From: Planctomycetaceae bacterium
GTDB taxonomy: Bacteria; Planctomycetota; Planctomycetia; Pirellulales; UBA1268
Reading direction: 5' to 3'
DNA: 14,178 nt
Assembly: GCA_002862165.1 (NCBI GenBank)
Contig: PKCL01000473.1
Span: 1-14,178 of the forward strand
Position numbers and translations under genes: made by a program. This document shows positions 1 to 8,264 of this stretch, one piece after another (positions within the stretch are counted from its first letter, which is position 1; each line of letters begins with the position of its first letter). The notes below the pieces were generated by a model. That model saw only the letters and a list, made by a program, of their open reading frames with translations. It was not told the DNA's origin and did no database searches.

Positions 1-204
1 GGGAAACTACCTGAGTTGTCGAGTGTTGTCAGTGTGTGGCGTGGTGCTGATTGGCACGAGAGGGAGGTGTTTGATCTCTCGGGTGTTCAGTTTAATGGTC
101 ACCCTGACCTACGAAGGATTCTTTGTCCCGAGGATTGGGAGGGTTATCCGCTTAGGAAAGACTACGAAATGCCGCTTGAGTATCATGGCATGCGTGGCCG
201 CTAG
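1..204 (+). CDS. nuoC: NADH-quinone oxidoreductase subunit C, 3' end only
   Basis: This is the C-terminal 67 residues of the 30-kDa subunit of complex I; the start lies before the window. The frame is open from base 1 to a TAG at 202-204. It carries the family signature: a WHEREVFDL stretch, then GHPDLRRIL, then a GYPLRKDYE stretch near the end. NuoC sits in the peripheral arm on the cytoplasmic face and packs against NuoD near the quinone site. In E. coli nuoC and nuoD are fused; here they are separate, with 32 bases between them. The TTG at 16-18 is internal to the gene and is not a start. The subunit call is very secure because of the signature and the nuoD neighbour. Confidence 0.95.
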   Translation, partial: GKLPELSSVVSVWRGADWHEREVFDLSGVQFNGHPDLRRILCPEDWEGYPLRKDYEMPLEYHGMRGR

Positions 205-236
205 ATCAACTTTTTACGTGGAAAGTAATTGAAGCT

Positions 237-1445
237 ATGGTTCAAACTCTGGATGAAGATCAACGAATCATTGAGTTCGATGTTCGTACTGACGAGATGC
301 TAGTCAACATGGGGCCTCAGCACCCAAGTACTCATGGGGTTTTGCGTCTCGTATTGCGAACTGATGGGGAAATTGTTTCTGAGCTTGAACCGCATATAGG
401 CTACCTGCATCGTTGTGCGGAGAAAATTGGTGAAAACCTGACTGCCAGACAGTGGATTCCATACACAGATCGTATGGATTACCTCGCTGCCATGAATATG
501 AATCTGGGATGGTCTCTCGCTGTTGAAAAATTGCTGCGTTACCAGGTGAGTGAAAAGGCTCGGCATCTAAGGGTACTTATCGTAGAGCTCAATCGGATTG
601 CCAGTCATCTCGTTGGAATGGGTGCGTATGGGTTGGATTTAGGAACGTTCAGTCCTTTCTTGTATGCGTTCCGTGAACGAGAGAAAATCCTCGACCTTTA
701 CGAGGAGGTGTGCGGCGCGCGGCTGACATACAGCTATATAACCGTTGGCGGTATGACGGCAGACCTGCCACCTGGTTGGCTTCAACGATGTGAAGCTTTT
801 CTCGATCAATTCGAACCAATTATTCAGGAATACCATACGCTGCTGACAACAAATGCAATTTTTGTGAAGCGTACTGCCACGATAGGTGTTCTTAGCCCTG
901 AGATGGCTATCGACTACGGTTGCACTGGTCCTGTCTTGCGAGGTAGCGGCGTAGACATTGACCTGCGGCGGGACGGCGAGAGCATTTATACAGCGATGTA
1001 TGATGGGTACGCATTTGAAGTGGCAGTCATGAAAAATGGTCACTATCCACGAGATCATGAATACCCAGCTGTTCCAAAAGATGCAGTATTAGGAGATTGC
1101 TGGCATCGGTTTTTTGTAAGGATGCTTGAAGTTGTCCAATCAATGGACCTTGTTCGGCAATCTATTGATCGCTATTCGCAATGTAAGGGTGCACTTGGAG
1201 AGCCGTTGAAGTTGGCTGAAAAATTGCCCGCAGGCGATACGTACCTTGAGACAGAGTGCCCTAAGGGTCAGATGGGCTTCTATCTAGTAACAGATGGAAC
1301 TCCGATACCATGGCGGGTTCGGGCTCGCTCGAGTTCGTTTTCCAACCTTGCAGTTTCACCGGAACTCTGTCGTGGCTGTTTGATTGCTGATGTTCCAGCC
1401 GTTGTCGGGAGTCTCGATGTCGTGATGGGAGAGATTGACAGGTAG
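237..1445 (+). CDS. nuoD: NADH-quinone oxidoreductase subunit D (49-kDa subunit)
   Basis: A 402-residue protein, a normal length for an unfused NuoD. It forms much of the ubiquinone/menaquinone pocket in the peripheral arm of complex I. Visible motifs are MGPQHPSTHG (residues 25-34) and PYTDRMDYL (75-83). By alignment from memory with Thermus Nqo4, His33 and Tyr82 match the residues that hold the quinone headgroup. The central GCTGPVLRGSG block and the C-terminal GEIDR ending are also typical. ATG 237 is chosen because the conserved N-terminus follows at once; a GGAAAG lies about 13 bases upstream, so the ribosome binding site is weak. It follows nuoC by 32 bases and precedes a 147-base gap before nuoH, where nuoE, nuoF and nuoG often lie. 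Confidence 0.98.
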   Translation: MVQTLDEDQRIIEFDVRTDEMLVNMGPQHPSTHGVLRLVLRTDGEIVSELEPHIGYLHRCAEKIGENLTARQWIPYTDRMDYLAAMNMNLGWSLAVEKLLRYQVSEKARHLRVLIVELNRIASHLVGMGAYGLDLGTFSPFLYAFREREKILDLYEEVCGARLTYSYITVGGMTADLPPGWLQRCEAFLDQFEPIIQEYHTLLTTNAIFVKRTATIGVLSPEMAIDYGCTGPVLRGSGVDIDLRRDGESIYTAMYDGYAFEVAVMKNGHYPRDHEYPAVPKDAVLGDCWHRFFVRMLEVVQSMDLVRQSIDRYSQCKGALGEPLKLAEKLPAGDTYLETECPKGQMGFYLVTDGTPIPWRVRARSSSFSNLAVSPELCRGCLIADVPAVVGSLDVVMGEIDR

Positions 1446-1592
1446 TGAGTCCCCGGGTTCGCGCGGGCCCCTTGTATGAATTCGCTGGTTTGTGCAGAAT
1501 TCGGGCAAAAATTGACACTATCTGACACAGGTTTCTGTGCAGGAAAACGGTAGATATTATTGGTTTGATGCTCGCACTGTGGATTGCTCAAT

Positions 1593-2813
1593 ATGGCTGA
1601 ATTCTTGATCGAAACTATCGGCCTTCCAACATGGTTTGCATGGACCGCCATAGCAGGACTGTCAGCTTTTTTGATTTTGAACGTGATTGCTGGCGGAGCA
1701 CTTGTCTTTATTTGGGCAGAGAGAAAGATTGCGGCTCGTATTCAAGACCGCCTAGGCCCAACAAGGACAGGAGGGCGTTTTGGTTGGTTACAGTCGCTGG
1801 CAGATGGTATTAAACTTTTAGCCAAAGAAGATTTGATGCCGGACGGTGCCGATGCTTTATTGTTTCGTCTTGCCCCCTACGTAAGTTTTTGTGCCTCTTT
1901 CTGTGCATTTATTGCTTTGCCATTTGCCTTTGACACTGTTGGTCAACGACTTAATGTTGGCGTCTTTTTTGTTGTGGCTGTACTTGGTTTAGAGGTCTTT
2001 GGTGTTATTTTGGCTGGCTATGCGTCAGCGTCAAAATGGTCATTATTTGGTGCGATGCGGGAAGCTGCCCAAGTGGTGAGTTATGAAGTCCCACTAGGCA
2101 TGTGTGTCGTGGTACCTGTCATGCTCGCAGGGAGTATGGACCTTGTCACCATTGGAGAGAAGCAAGCTGGCTGGGCGATGAATTGGTTCATTTTTCACGA
2201 TCCATTTACGTTTATCATTTTTTGGGTGTACTGCACGTGTGCCATTGCAAGTGTGAACAGAGCTCCGTTTGATTTGGCTGAGGCTGAGAGTGAGCTTGTT
2301 GCTGGCTTTCATACCGAATACTCCGGCCTGCGGTGGAGTTTTTTCTTTATGGCGGAGTACGGCTCCATGTTTCTCGTAAGTGCACTTGCTGCAATTCTTT
2401 TTCTAGGAGGCTGGAATGGTCCAGTCCCAGTTTCAGAGCTACTTGGGTTTAGTGACGGTGTAGCAGCAAACGCTCCTTTTGCACTTCGGTTCATCGGTTG
2501 TATGAACCTCTTTCTTAAAGCTACAGCAGGTGTCCTGCTTATGATGTGGATTCGTTGGACGCTACCAAGACTTCGTATCGATCAAGTGATGACAACATGT
2601 TTAAAATATTGCACTCCGATAGCGGCCGCCATGTTTCTCGGTGTCATGCTGTGGCAGTTGTTCCTGCCCGGTGGGCTCGTCCCAGGAAGCTTCCGTGCTG
2701 CGGCCGGCGTCCGGGAAGGATGGCTCGAGCAAAGCTATCGCAAAGAGTCCGCCGAGGATGAGTCATTAAGCCTAAAAAATTTATCGCGCCATATTTCTGA
2801 GGTGTCGCGATGA
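1593..2813 (+). CDS. nuoH: NADH-quinone oxidoreductase subunit H
   Basis: A 406-residue membrane subunit that links the quinone site to the proton-pumping membrane arm. Diagnostic stretches are AERKIAARIQDRLGPTR (residues 42-58), the LADGIKLLAKED helix region (69-80), SYEVPLG (163-169), and the acidic NRAPFDLAEAESELVAGFH stretch (222-240) followed by EYSGLRW. About eight membrane helices are visible. E. coli NuoH has 325 residues. The extra length here is largely a polar tail of about 47 residues after the last helix. ATG 1593 is preferred over the in-frame TTG at 1584; no strong ribosome binding site is seen for either, and an in-frame TGA at 1566-1568 limits upstream extension. The gene ends inside the nuoJ start (ATGA overlap). 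Confidence 0.97.
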   Translation: MAEFLIETIGLPTWFAWTAIAGLSAFLILNVIAGGALVFIWAERKIAARIQDRLGPTRTGGRFGWLQSLADGIKLLAKEDLMPDGADALLFRLAPYVSFCASFCAFIALPFAFDTVGQRLNVGVFFVVAVLGLEVFGVILAGYASASKWSLFGAMREAAQVVSYEVPLGMCVVVPVMLAGSMDLVTIGEKQAGWAMNWFIFHDPFTFIIFWVYCTCAIASVNRAPFDLAEAESELVAGFHTEYSGLRWSFFFMAEYGSMFLVSALAAILFLGGWNGPVPVSELLGFSDGVAANAPFALRFIGCMNLFLKATAGVLLMMWIRWTLPRLRIDQVMTTCLKYCTPIAAAMFLGVMLWQLFLPGGLVPGSFRAAAGVREGWLEQSYRKESAEDESLSLKNLSRHISEVSR

Positions 2814-3505
2814 ACCAAGATGCTTTCAGTATTTCACTGAGTCTTTTTGCATTGATAGATTGGCACGGATTTTTCTTTCTGCTTTTTGCTGCAATTGCTT
2901 GTATTGCGGCTTTGATGGTCGTGCTCACAGATAATGTTGTTCGCATGGCACTACATCTGATCCTTTCGTTGGGGGCGACAGCAGGGCTTTTTTTTCTCGC
3001 CGGTGCCGAATTTATTGGTGCAATGCAGTTAATGATCTACGTCGGGGGAACACTGGTGCTCCTTGTTTTCGGCGTTATGTTGACGGCTCAAACGCAATTA
3101 GTTGCTCTTCGAACACCGGCGGGTGATCGAGTGCTTGCAGGTATCCTTGCGGCGGCTCTTCTTGCAGTTCTTGTGCAGGCTGCATTTTCGATTGAGTCTT
3201 GGCAAAAATCTGGGCAGGGTATTGTTTCTGCGCCTACAGCCACGCCGCTTGGTATGGCGCTGGTTGGAGTCCGTGTGGATCAAAGCGCCGAAGCGAATTT
3301 ACTGGATGCTAAGGGTGGTTATCTTCTACCATTTGAAATTGTTTCAGTGCATCTTTTGGTTGTTCTGATTGGGGCAGCATATTTGGCAAGAGCCAAGCGA
3401 CGACGAGTTCCACGTCCAGTTGATTTGATGGCGTCGGTAGATTCAGTGGAACCTAGGTCTACGGTCGACAGTCCTTCTACTGTTCTGTCCGGAGGCGCCG
3501 AATGA
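2810..3505 (+). CDS. nuoJ: NADH-quinone oxidoreductase subunit J
   Basis: A 231-residue membrane subunit of complex I with about five hydrophobic helices. The third helix holds the family's MIYVGGTLVLLVFGVML stretch (residues 75-91), the region that bends during coupling. The last helix is within the PFEIVSVHLLVVLIGAAYLA stretch. E. coli NuoJ has 184 residues; the surplus here is a longer central loop and a basic, then Ser/Pro-rich tail (from about residue 194). The start ATG overlaps the nuoH stop by four bases, with GAGGTG about 8 bases upstream. That tight junction shows that nuoI, which normally lies between H and J, is not inserted here. Confidence 0.95.
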   Translation: MNQDAFSISLSLFALIDWHGFFFLLFAAIACIAALMVVLTDNVVRMALHLILSLGATAGLFFLAGAEFIGAMQLMIYVGGTLVLLVFGVMLTAQTQLVALRTPAGDRVLAGILAAALLAVLVQAAFSIESWQKSGQGIVSAPTATPLGMALVGVRVDQSAEANLLDAKGGYLLPFEIVSVHLLVVLIGAAYLARAKRRRVPRPVDLMASVDSVEPRSTVDSPSTVLSGGAE

Positions 3506-3849
3506 TGTTGGCTTTACTTGGGGTCGCGAGCGTTTCTCATTATCTCGTCGTTGGAGCAATAATGTTCTGCTGTGGTGTCGTTTGCATGGCAGTCAAGCGA
3601 AATGCTCTAGGCGTTCTTATGGGGATAGAACTCGTTTTAAACGGCGCAAATCTCAACTTCGTAGCCTTCGGCTCGAACTACCTTGCTGCTGATGGAAGAT
3701 CACCACTTGGGCTTGATGGAGAAGTGATGGCTCTATTTGTTATTTTGTTAGCAGCAGCCGAAGCAGCTGTCGCACTAGCGATTACGCTTAATTTTTATAA
3801 CAACCACGCGACGGTCGACGTTGATCGCGCGGATGATTTGCACGGATAA
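3502..3849 (+). CDS. nuoK: NADH-quinone oxidoreductase subunit K
   Basis: A 115-residue protein with three membrane helices, slightly longer than E. coli NuoK (100). It belongs to the MrpC-like part of the proton path. The two buried glutamates are present: Glu43 in the GIELVLNGANLNFVAF stretch and Glu87 in the AAAEAAVALAI stretch, matching E. coli Glu36 and Glu72. The start is ATG 3502, overlapping the nuoJ stop by four bases; the next codon, ATG 3505, is equally possible. A GGAGG lies 7 bases or so upstream. The tail after the last helix is polar (HATVDVDRADD). It ends 22 bases before the preferred nuoL start. Confidence 0.97.
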   Translation: MMLALLGVASVSHYLVVGAIMFCCGVVCMAVKRNALGVLMGIELVLNGANLNFVAFGSNYLAADGRSPLGLDGEVMALFVILLAAAEAAVALAITLNFYNNHATVDVDRADDLHG

Positions 3850-3871
3850 ATGGATATCACGAAATAAAAGC

Positions 3872-6361
3872 ATGGCTGCCGCACAACTTTTGCCAATTTT
3901 GCTTGGAATTGCTTGGCTGATTCCACTTGTGTCATTTGTGGCGATCCTATTTTTTGGGCCCCGTATGGGGGCTCATGGAAAAGGTGCGGCCACGGTTGCG
4001 ACGACAGCAATCGGTGCCTCGTTGCTTCTGTCCCTGATTGCTTTGGTTTCCTGGACGCTGGCTGGCCACCCAGTTCGGTCTGAGCATCATGACGATAACC
4101 ACGCTTCTATCCAGTCGCATGACGCTGGGCAATCGCCCGGTATCTGGCCTGCGTCTCATCGATCGCCCGCTCACAGTGATGCAGTGGGTGATAGTGCGGG
4201 TCATGCAAGTGGTCATGCAAGTGGTCATGGAGAAGTCAGTGCACCAATCTCGTACTCCGGAGACTGGTACACACTCTATGCAAGTGGGGCACTTCGGTTG
4301 TCTATCGGCTGGTACATCGACTCGATCACTGTCTTGATGTTTGTTGTAGTGACTTTCATTGCAACGTGCATCCATGTCTATGCTGCTGGATATATGCATG
4401 ATGAACTTCATGATGTGACCGACTCAGAAGTTCAACTTGAAACAGGCGAGTCACTTCATCGAGAGGGTCGTTTCCATCGTTTCTTCCAAGCACTTTCCCT
4501 GTTCTGCTTTTCAATGTTGGGGATAGTAATTGCCGGTAACCTTGCGATGGTCTTTATTTTCTGGGAATTGGTCGGTATCTGCTCTTGGTTTCTCATCGGC
4601 TTCTATTTTGAACGTCACTCAGCATCAACGGCTGCCAATAAAGCATTTATCGTGAATCGTGTAGGTGACTTTGGCATGCTTATAGGCCTTATGGCACTTT
4701 GGGGTGGTCTCGGAACATTGCACTTCGGTGACAGCGTAAGTTCAGCCACAGGACAGGTCGAACAAGGCTTGTTTGAGCTGGTTCGTCCTGCTGAAAACCA
4801 TCACGAGCAGCAAGTGCCGGATGGCTTAGTGGCTTTTGCGGCGGCTGATCAGATCGAGAAGATGGCTGCTTCCAACCCAAGTCGAAGTGAGTTGCGTCGT
4901 AAAGTTGCTGCTTCTGTACCAGGATGGCGTGAGCAGGGTTACGGTAAATGGTTGCTGTTTGTCGCGGGAATTGGGATTTTCTGCGGTTGTGTCGGAAAAA
5001 GCGCGCAGGTCCCACTCTTTGTTTGGTTGCCAGATGCAATGGAGGGCCCGACGCCTGTTTCAGCACTTGTGCACTCCGCAACAATGGTGGCTGCGGGTGT
5101 CTATCTCGTTGGGCGTTTCTTTCCTGTGCTTACCCCCGATGTGTTGTTGGTCATAGCATACACCGGTGGTCTGACTTTGTTCATTGCGGCAACAATTGCT
5201 GTAACTGCTACTGATATCAAGCGTGTGCTCGCCTACTCCACAGTAAGTCAACTTGGCTACATGATGCTCGCGTTAGGCGTTGGTGGATGGGTTGCTGGTT
5301 TATTTCATCTGATTACGCATGCATTTTTCAAGAGCCTTCTTTTTCTTTGTTCAGGGTCGGTCATTCATGCATGTCACACAAATGACATGCGGAAGATGGG
5401 TGGGCTTTTGAAAGTCATGCCGTACACAGCATGGACTATGCTCATAGGATGCCTTGCAATCATTGGTGCAGGAGTCCCGTTTGTCTTGGGTCTTAGTGGT
5501 TACTATTCGAAAGATGCAATACTCGCTCAAGCCCTACTCTTTTCTCGAACAAATCCACAACATTCGATTCTCTACGTTGCTGTTGCAGGCGGTGCATTTA
5601 TTACCGCTTTTTATATGTTCCGCCTGTGGTTTATGACATTTGCTGGTGCACCGCGGGATGAACATGTTTTTAAGCATGCGCACGAGTCGCCCCGTGTCAT
5701 GACAGTTCCACTTGTCGCGCTAGCTATTTTTGCTGTTGTTGCCGGCTGGGCATTGCCAGGTGGTCTTGGCGTTGAAAGTCTGATCGAGCAGTCACGTCCG
5801 GCGGGCACTGCAGAAACCACGACGACTGCAGGTATATTTGGAACTCTAACGGTACCTGCAGAGCATGAAAGTCATGCTGGTGCAATACATGTGACGGCGA
5901 CGCTCACGGCGTTTGCAACAGCACTAGCCGGCGTTCTCCTTGCGGGTGTCATGTACTTTAAGCCACTTATTTCACCGGTTGCAGTAGCTCACGCTGCTCG
6001 CCCGATCTACACCTTTTTGGTGAATCGGTGGTATGTCGATGAACTGTATCATGGAATTTTCGTGCTTCCAACGCTTGGCGCGGCACGGTTCATCAGCGCT
6101 ATTGATACTCAGGTGATCGATCGGTTCATTAATGTACTTGCATGGACTGCCAAGCGTGTCGCTAGCGTAGATGCTTGGTTCGACCGAGTCGTTGTTGATG
6201 GCATAGTAAATTTAGCTGGTAGGGCTACGTGGAAGGCTGGGCTTGAATTGAAGCGCATGCAAACAGGTAATCTTCGTCAGTATGTAATGTTTATTGTTGT
6301 TGGTACCGTCGCAATTTTTGTTCTTGCAACGCTTTTGTTTAGGACTTCAGTTGCTGGTTAA
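3872..6361 (+). CDS. nuoL: NADH-quinone oxidoreductase subunit L
   Basis: The distal antiporter-like proton-pumping subunit, 829 residues against 613 in E. coli. Key channel residues are seen: Glu232 in FWELVG, Lys376 in GKSAQVPLFVWLPDAMEGP, the THAFFKSLLFLCSGS helix, and Lys in GYYSKDAIL. The C-terminal part matches the lateral helix and final anchor (LKRMQTGNLRQY). Two large insertions stand out: residues about 66-130, rich in histidine, and about 284-357, polar and helical. By homology with E. coli topology both face the periplasm. ATG 3872 is chosen because hydrophobic helix 1 follows directly. TTG 3821 and ATG 3833, in frame and overlapping nuoK, are less likely. No good ribosome binding site is visible for any of them. 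Confidence 0.96.
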   Translation: MAAAQLLPILLGIAWLIPLVSFVAILFFGPRMGAHGKGAATVATTAIGASLLLSLIALVSWTLAGHPVRSEHHDDNHASIQSHDAGQSPGIWPASHRSPAHSDAVGDSAGHASGHASGHGEVSAPISYSGDWYTLYASGALRLSIGWYIDSITVLMFVVVTFIATCIHVYAAGYMHDELHDVTDSEVQLETGESLHREGRFHRFFQALSLFCFSMLGIVIAGNLAMVFIFWELVGICSWFLIGFYFERHSASTAANKAFIVNRVGDFGMLIGLMALWGGLGTLHFGDSVSSATGQVEQGLFELVRPAENHHEQQVPDGLVAFAAADQIEKMAASNPSRSELRRKVAASVPGWREQGYGKWLLFVAGIGIFCGCVGKSAQVPLFVWLPDAMEGPTPVSALVHSATMVAAGVYLVGRFFPVLTPDVLLVIAYTGGLTLFIAATIAVTATDIKRVLAYSTVSQLGYMMLALGVGGWVAGLFHLITHAFFKSLLFLCSGSVIHACHTNDMRKMGGLLKVMPYTAWTMLIGCLAIIGAGVPFVLGLSGYYSKDAILAQALLFSRTNPQHSILYVAVAGGAFITAFYMFRLWFMTFAGAPRDEHVFKHAHESPRVMTVPLVALAIFAVVAGWALPGGLGVESLIEQSRPAGTAETTTTAGIFGTLTVPAEHESHAGAIHVTATLTAFATALAGVLLAGVMYFKPLISPVAVAHAARPIYTFLVNRWYVDELYHGIFVLPTLGAARFISAIDTQVIDRFINVLAWTAKRVASVDAWFDRVVVDGIVNLAGRATWKAGLELKRMQTGNLRQYVMFIVVGTVAIFVLATLLFRTSVAG
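4199..4231 (+). repeat. 12-base tandem repeat inside nuoL
   Basis: The unit ggtcatgcaagt occurs twice in perfect tandem (4199-4210, 4211-4222), followed by a partial third copy ending in ggtcatgga. It keeps the reading frame and encodes Gly-His-Ala-Ser twice, then Gly-His-Gly, in the histidine-rich loop. In-frame slippage would change the number of histidines. Confidence 0.9.
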
Positions 6362-6389
6362 ATCCCCCCAGCCGTTTATGGAATAACTC

Positions 6390-8222
6390 ATGGCACCCGC
6401 TGAGAACCCCGCCTTCTGGCCACTTACACTGATTGTATTTTTACCTGCCCTCGTGGCAGCAGGTTTATCATTACCGATTTTCCCAAAAGCTCGTGAGGAA
6501 ATAATTCGGTGGATTACCTTTGCAACTACAGCTATTGTTTTCCTGCTGTCGTTGTGGGTTGCTGTTCCACAGTTCTTTGGCACTGCAGGGGCAGGGCAGT
6601 TTGTAGTTGGACAGCCAGAAATGCAGGGTGTTGTAAAGCTTCCCTGGATTGAGTCCTTTGGGATCGAGTACTTGCTGGGTGTTGATGGAATTAGCTTGCC
6701 CCTCGTGGTTTTGACAACGTTTATTTCAATGTTGGCAATAGCAGCAAGTTGGCCAATCAAGAAGCACGTGAAGGCATATCATGTGCTATTCCTTTTACTT
6801 GAAACTGGCATGCTCGGTGTCTTCGTTTCACTGGACTTCTTTTTGTTCTATGTTTTTTGGGAAGTCATGCTCCTGCCCATGTATTTCCTCATCGGTGTTT
6901 GGGGTGGGCCAAGACGTGAGTATGCGGCTATCAAGTTTTTCCTTTACACGCTATTCGGTAGCGTTCTTATGCTGATAGCAATTCTGATGCTTTATTTCAC
7001 AAGTGACGTCCGGTTGCTTTCAGATGAGCAACTTATCGCAACGCATGTTGTGCAGCCTGCAGTTGCAGCTCAAGAAATTTCATCGATACGGTCTGCAGAG
7101 AGTGCCATACATACATTCAATCTCATGGCGCTGGCTGCGGTCGGGCAATTGCCAAATTCTCCATTTGCAGCAACGACGGTCTGGCTGGGAATGAGCCTTG
7201 AAACATGGGCTTTCTTGCTTCTGCTGATCGGTTTTGTAATCAAAGTACCGGTCGTACCGGTGCACACTTGGCTACCCGATGCACATGTTGAAGCGCCAAC
7301 GCCGATATCGATGATCTTGGCAGGTGTCTTATTGAAGCTTGGCGGATATGGAATTCTGCGTATTTGTTATCCAATTTGTCCTGGTGCAGGATTGTCTTTA
7401 GCTTGGTTGGTTTGCGGTCTGGGTGTTGTCTCGATGGTGTATGGCGCTTTTGCTGCACTTGCGCAAACTGACTTTAAGAGGATGGTTGCGTACAGTTCGG
7501 TGAGTCATATGGGATATGTCATGCTCGGTCTTGGCGTGTGGAGTGCTGTTGGAGGCCAAGAGTATCGTTGGGACTTCTGGGCACAGGGTGTGAACGGGGC
7601 GATGTTTCAAATGCTTGCCCACGGAATCAGCTCCGCAGGTATGTTCTTTATGGTGGGCGTGCTCTATGACCGTGTGCATCATAGGAACCTCAATGAGTTT
7701 GGTGGGATCTTCAGTAAGATGCCTGTGTATAGCGGGCTCGCGATCGCTGTTTTCTTTGCGGGTCTGGGTCTGCCTGGGCTCTGTGGGTTTATCGGAGAAG
7801 TCTTAGTTACTCTCTCGAGTTGGAATTACAGCAGAATGCTTGCCGTTATTTCAGCATTTACGGTAATTCTTACAGCGGCGTATATCCTATGGGCTATACA
7901 AAGAGTTTATCTTGGAGCCGAGTACCGTGGTCCTCATGAAGATGCACTAAAGCCCATTACTCCGCGTGAACTATCAATTGCTACCCCACTCGTTTTCTTG
8001 GCGATTCTTTTCGGAGTTGCGCCTCAAATACTTTTCCAATACGTGACCCCTTCTGTAAACCAGCAAGTCGAAACTCTTGCAAATTGGACGCGAGATGTGC
8101 ACGACGGGGCACGAAAAATGATTGTTGCCGAGGCTGAACAGAAATTGTCAGATGGTCATGATGTGGCAAGGGGTGTTCAAAGTATGAGTGATGAAATTGC
8201 CTCTCGTTGGGCTCAGGATTAG
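6390..8222 (+). CDS. nuoM: NADH-quinone oxidoreductase subunit M
   Basis: The middle antiporter-like subunit of the membrane arm, 610 residues against about 509 in E. coli. Essential residues are visible: Glu158 in VFWEVMLLPMYFLIG, Lys285 in GFVIKVPVVPVHTWLPDAH, followed by EAPTPISMILAGVLLKLGGYG, and the DFKRMVAYSSVSHMGYV stretch of the second half-channel. About 14 helices are expected. The surplus length is a loop at about 204-265, between the helices carrying the Glu and Lys, and a polar helical tail of about 50 residues after the last helix. Start ATG 6390: the upstream in-frame ATG at 6378 is closed by TAA. The gene begins 28 bases after the nuoL stop. Confidence 0.97.
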   Translation: MAPAENPAFWPLTLIVFLPALVAAGLSLPIFPKAREEIIRWITFATTAIVFLLSLWVAVPQFFGTAGAGQFVVGQPEMQGVVKLPWIESFGIEYLLGVDGISLPLVVLTTFISMLAIAASWPIKKHVKAYHVLFLLLETGMLGVFVSLDFFLFYVFWEVMLLPMYFLIGVWGGPRREYAAIKFFLYTLFGSVLMLIAILMLYFTSDVRLLSDEQLIATHVVQPAVAAQEISSIRSAESAIHTFNLMALAAVGQLPNSPFAATTVWLGMSLETWAFLLLLIGFVIKVPVVPVHTWLPDAHVEAPTPISMILAGVLLKLGGYGILRICYPICPGAGLSLAWLVCGLGVVSMVYGAFAALAQTDFKRMVAYSSVSHMGYVMLGLGVWSAVGGQEYRWDFWAQGVNGAMFQMLAHGISSAGMFFMVGVLYDRVHHRNLNEFGGIFSKMPVYSGLAIAVFFAGLGLPGLCGFIGEVLVTLSSWNYSRMLAVISAFTVILTAAYILWAIQRVYLGAEYRGPHEDALKPITPRELSIATPLVFLAILFGVAPQILFQYVTPSVNQQVETLANWTRDVHDGARKMIVAEAEQKLSDGHDVARGVQSMSDEIASRWAQD

Positions 8223-8253
8223 ATCAATACGTCTGGAAGCTATGTTGAAGGAA

Positions 8254-8257
8254 AGGA
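8254..8257 (+). promoter_or_regulatory. ribosome binding site that decides the nuoN start
   Basis: AGGA within aaggaaaggaac. It lies 7 bases before GTG 8265 but only 4 before TTG 8262, so the GTG is the better start. Confidence 0.6.
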
Positions 8258-8264
8258 ACTTTTG

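Noticed and set aside
1452..1467. GC-rich CCCG/CGGG hairpin just after the nuoD stop as a terminator
   Set aside because: Only four base pairs and no T tract; it would cut an operon whose genes must be made together.
1513..1518. TTGACA-like -35 box (at 1512-1517) in the nuoD-nuoH gap
   Set aside because: No -10 box at 16-18 bases; the nearest AT-rich stretch is about 33 bases away.
3850..3867. Five-codon upstream ORF (ATG to TAA) before nuoL
   Set aside because: No ribosome binding site and such short frames are expected by chance.
3947..4411. Long open frame of 154 codons on the minus strand, and others antisense to nuoD and nuoM (639-1058, 6347-6760)
   Set aside because: They lie wholly or almost wholly opposite well-supported nuo genes, lack recognisable motifs and have compositions expected from antisense reading.
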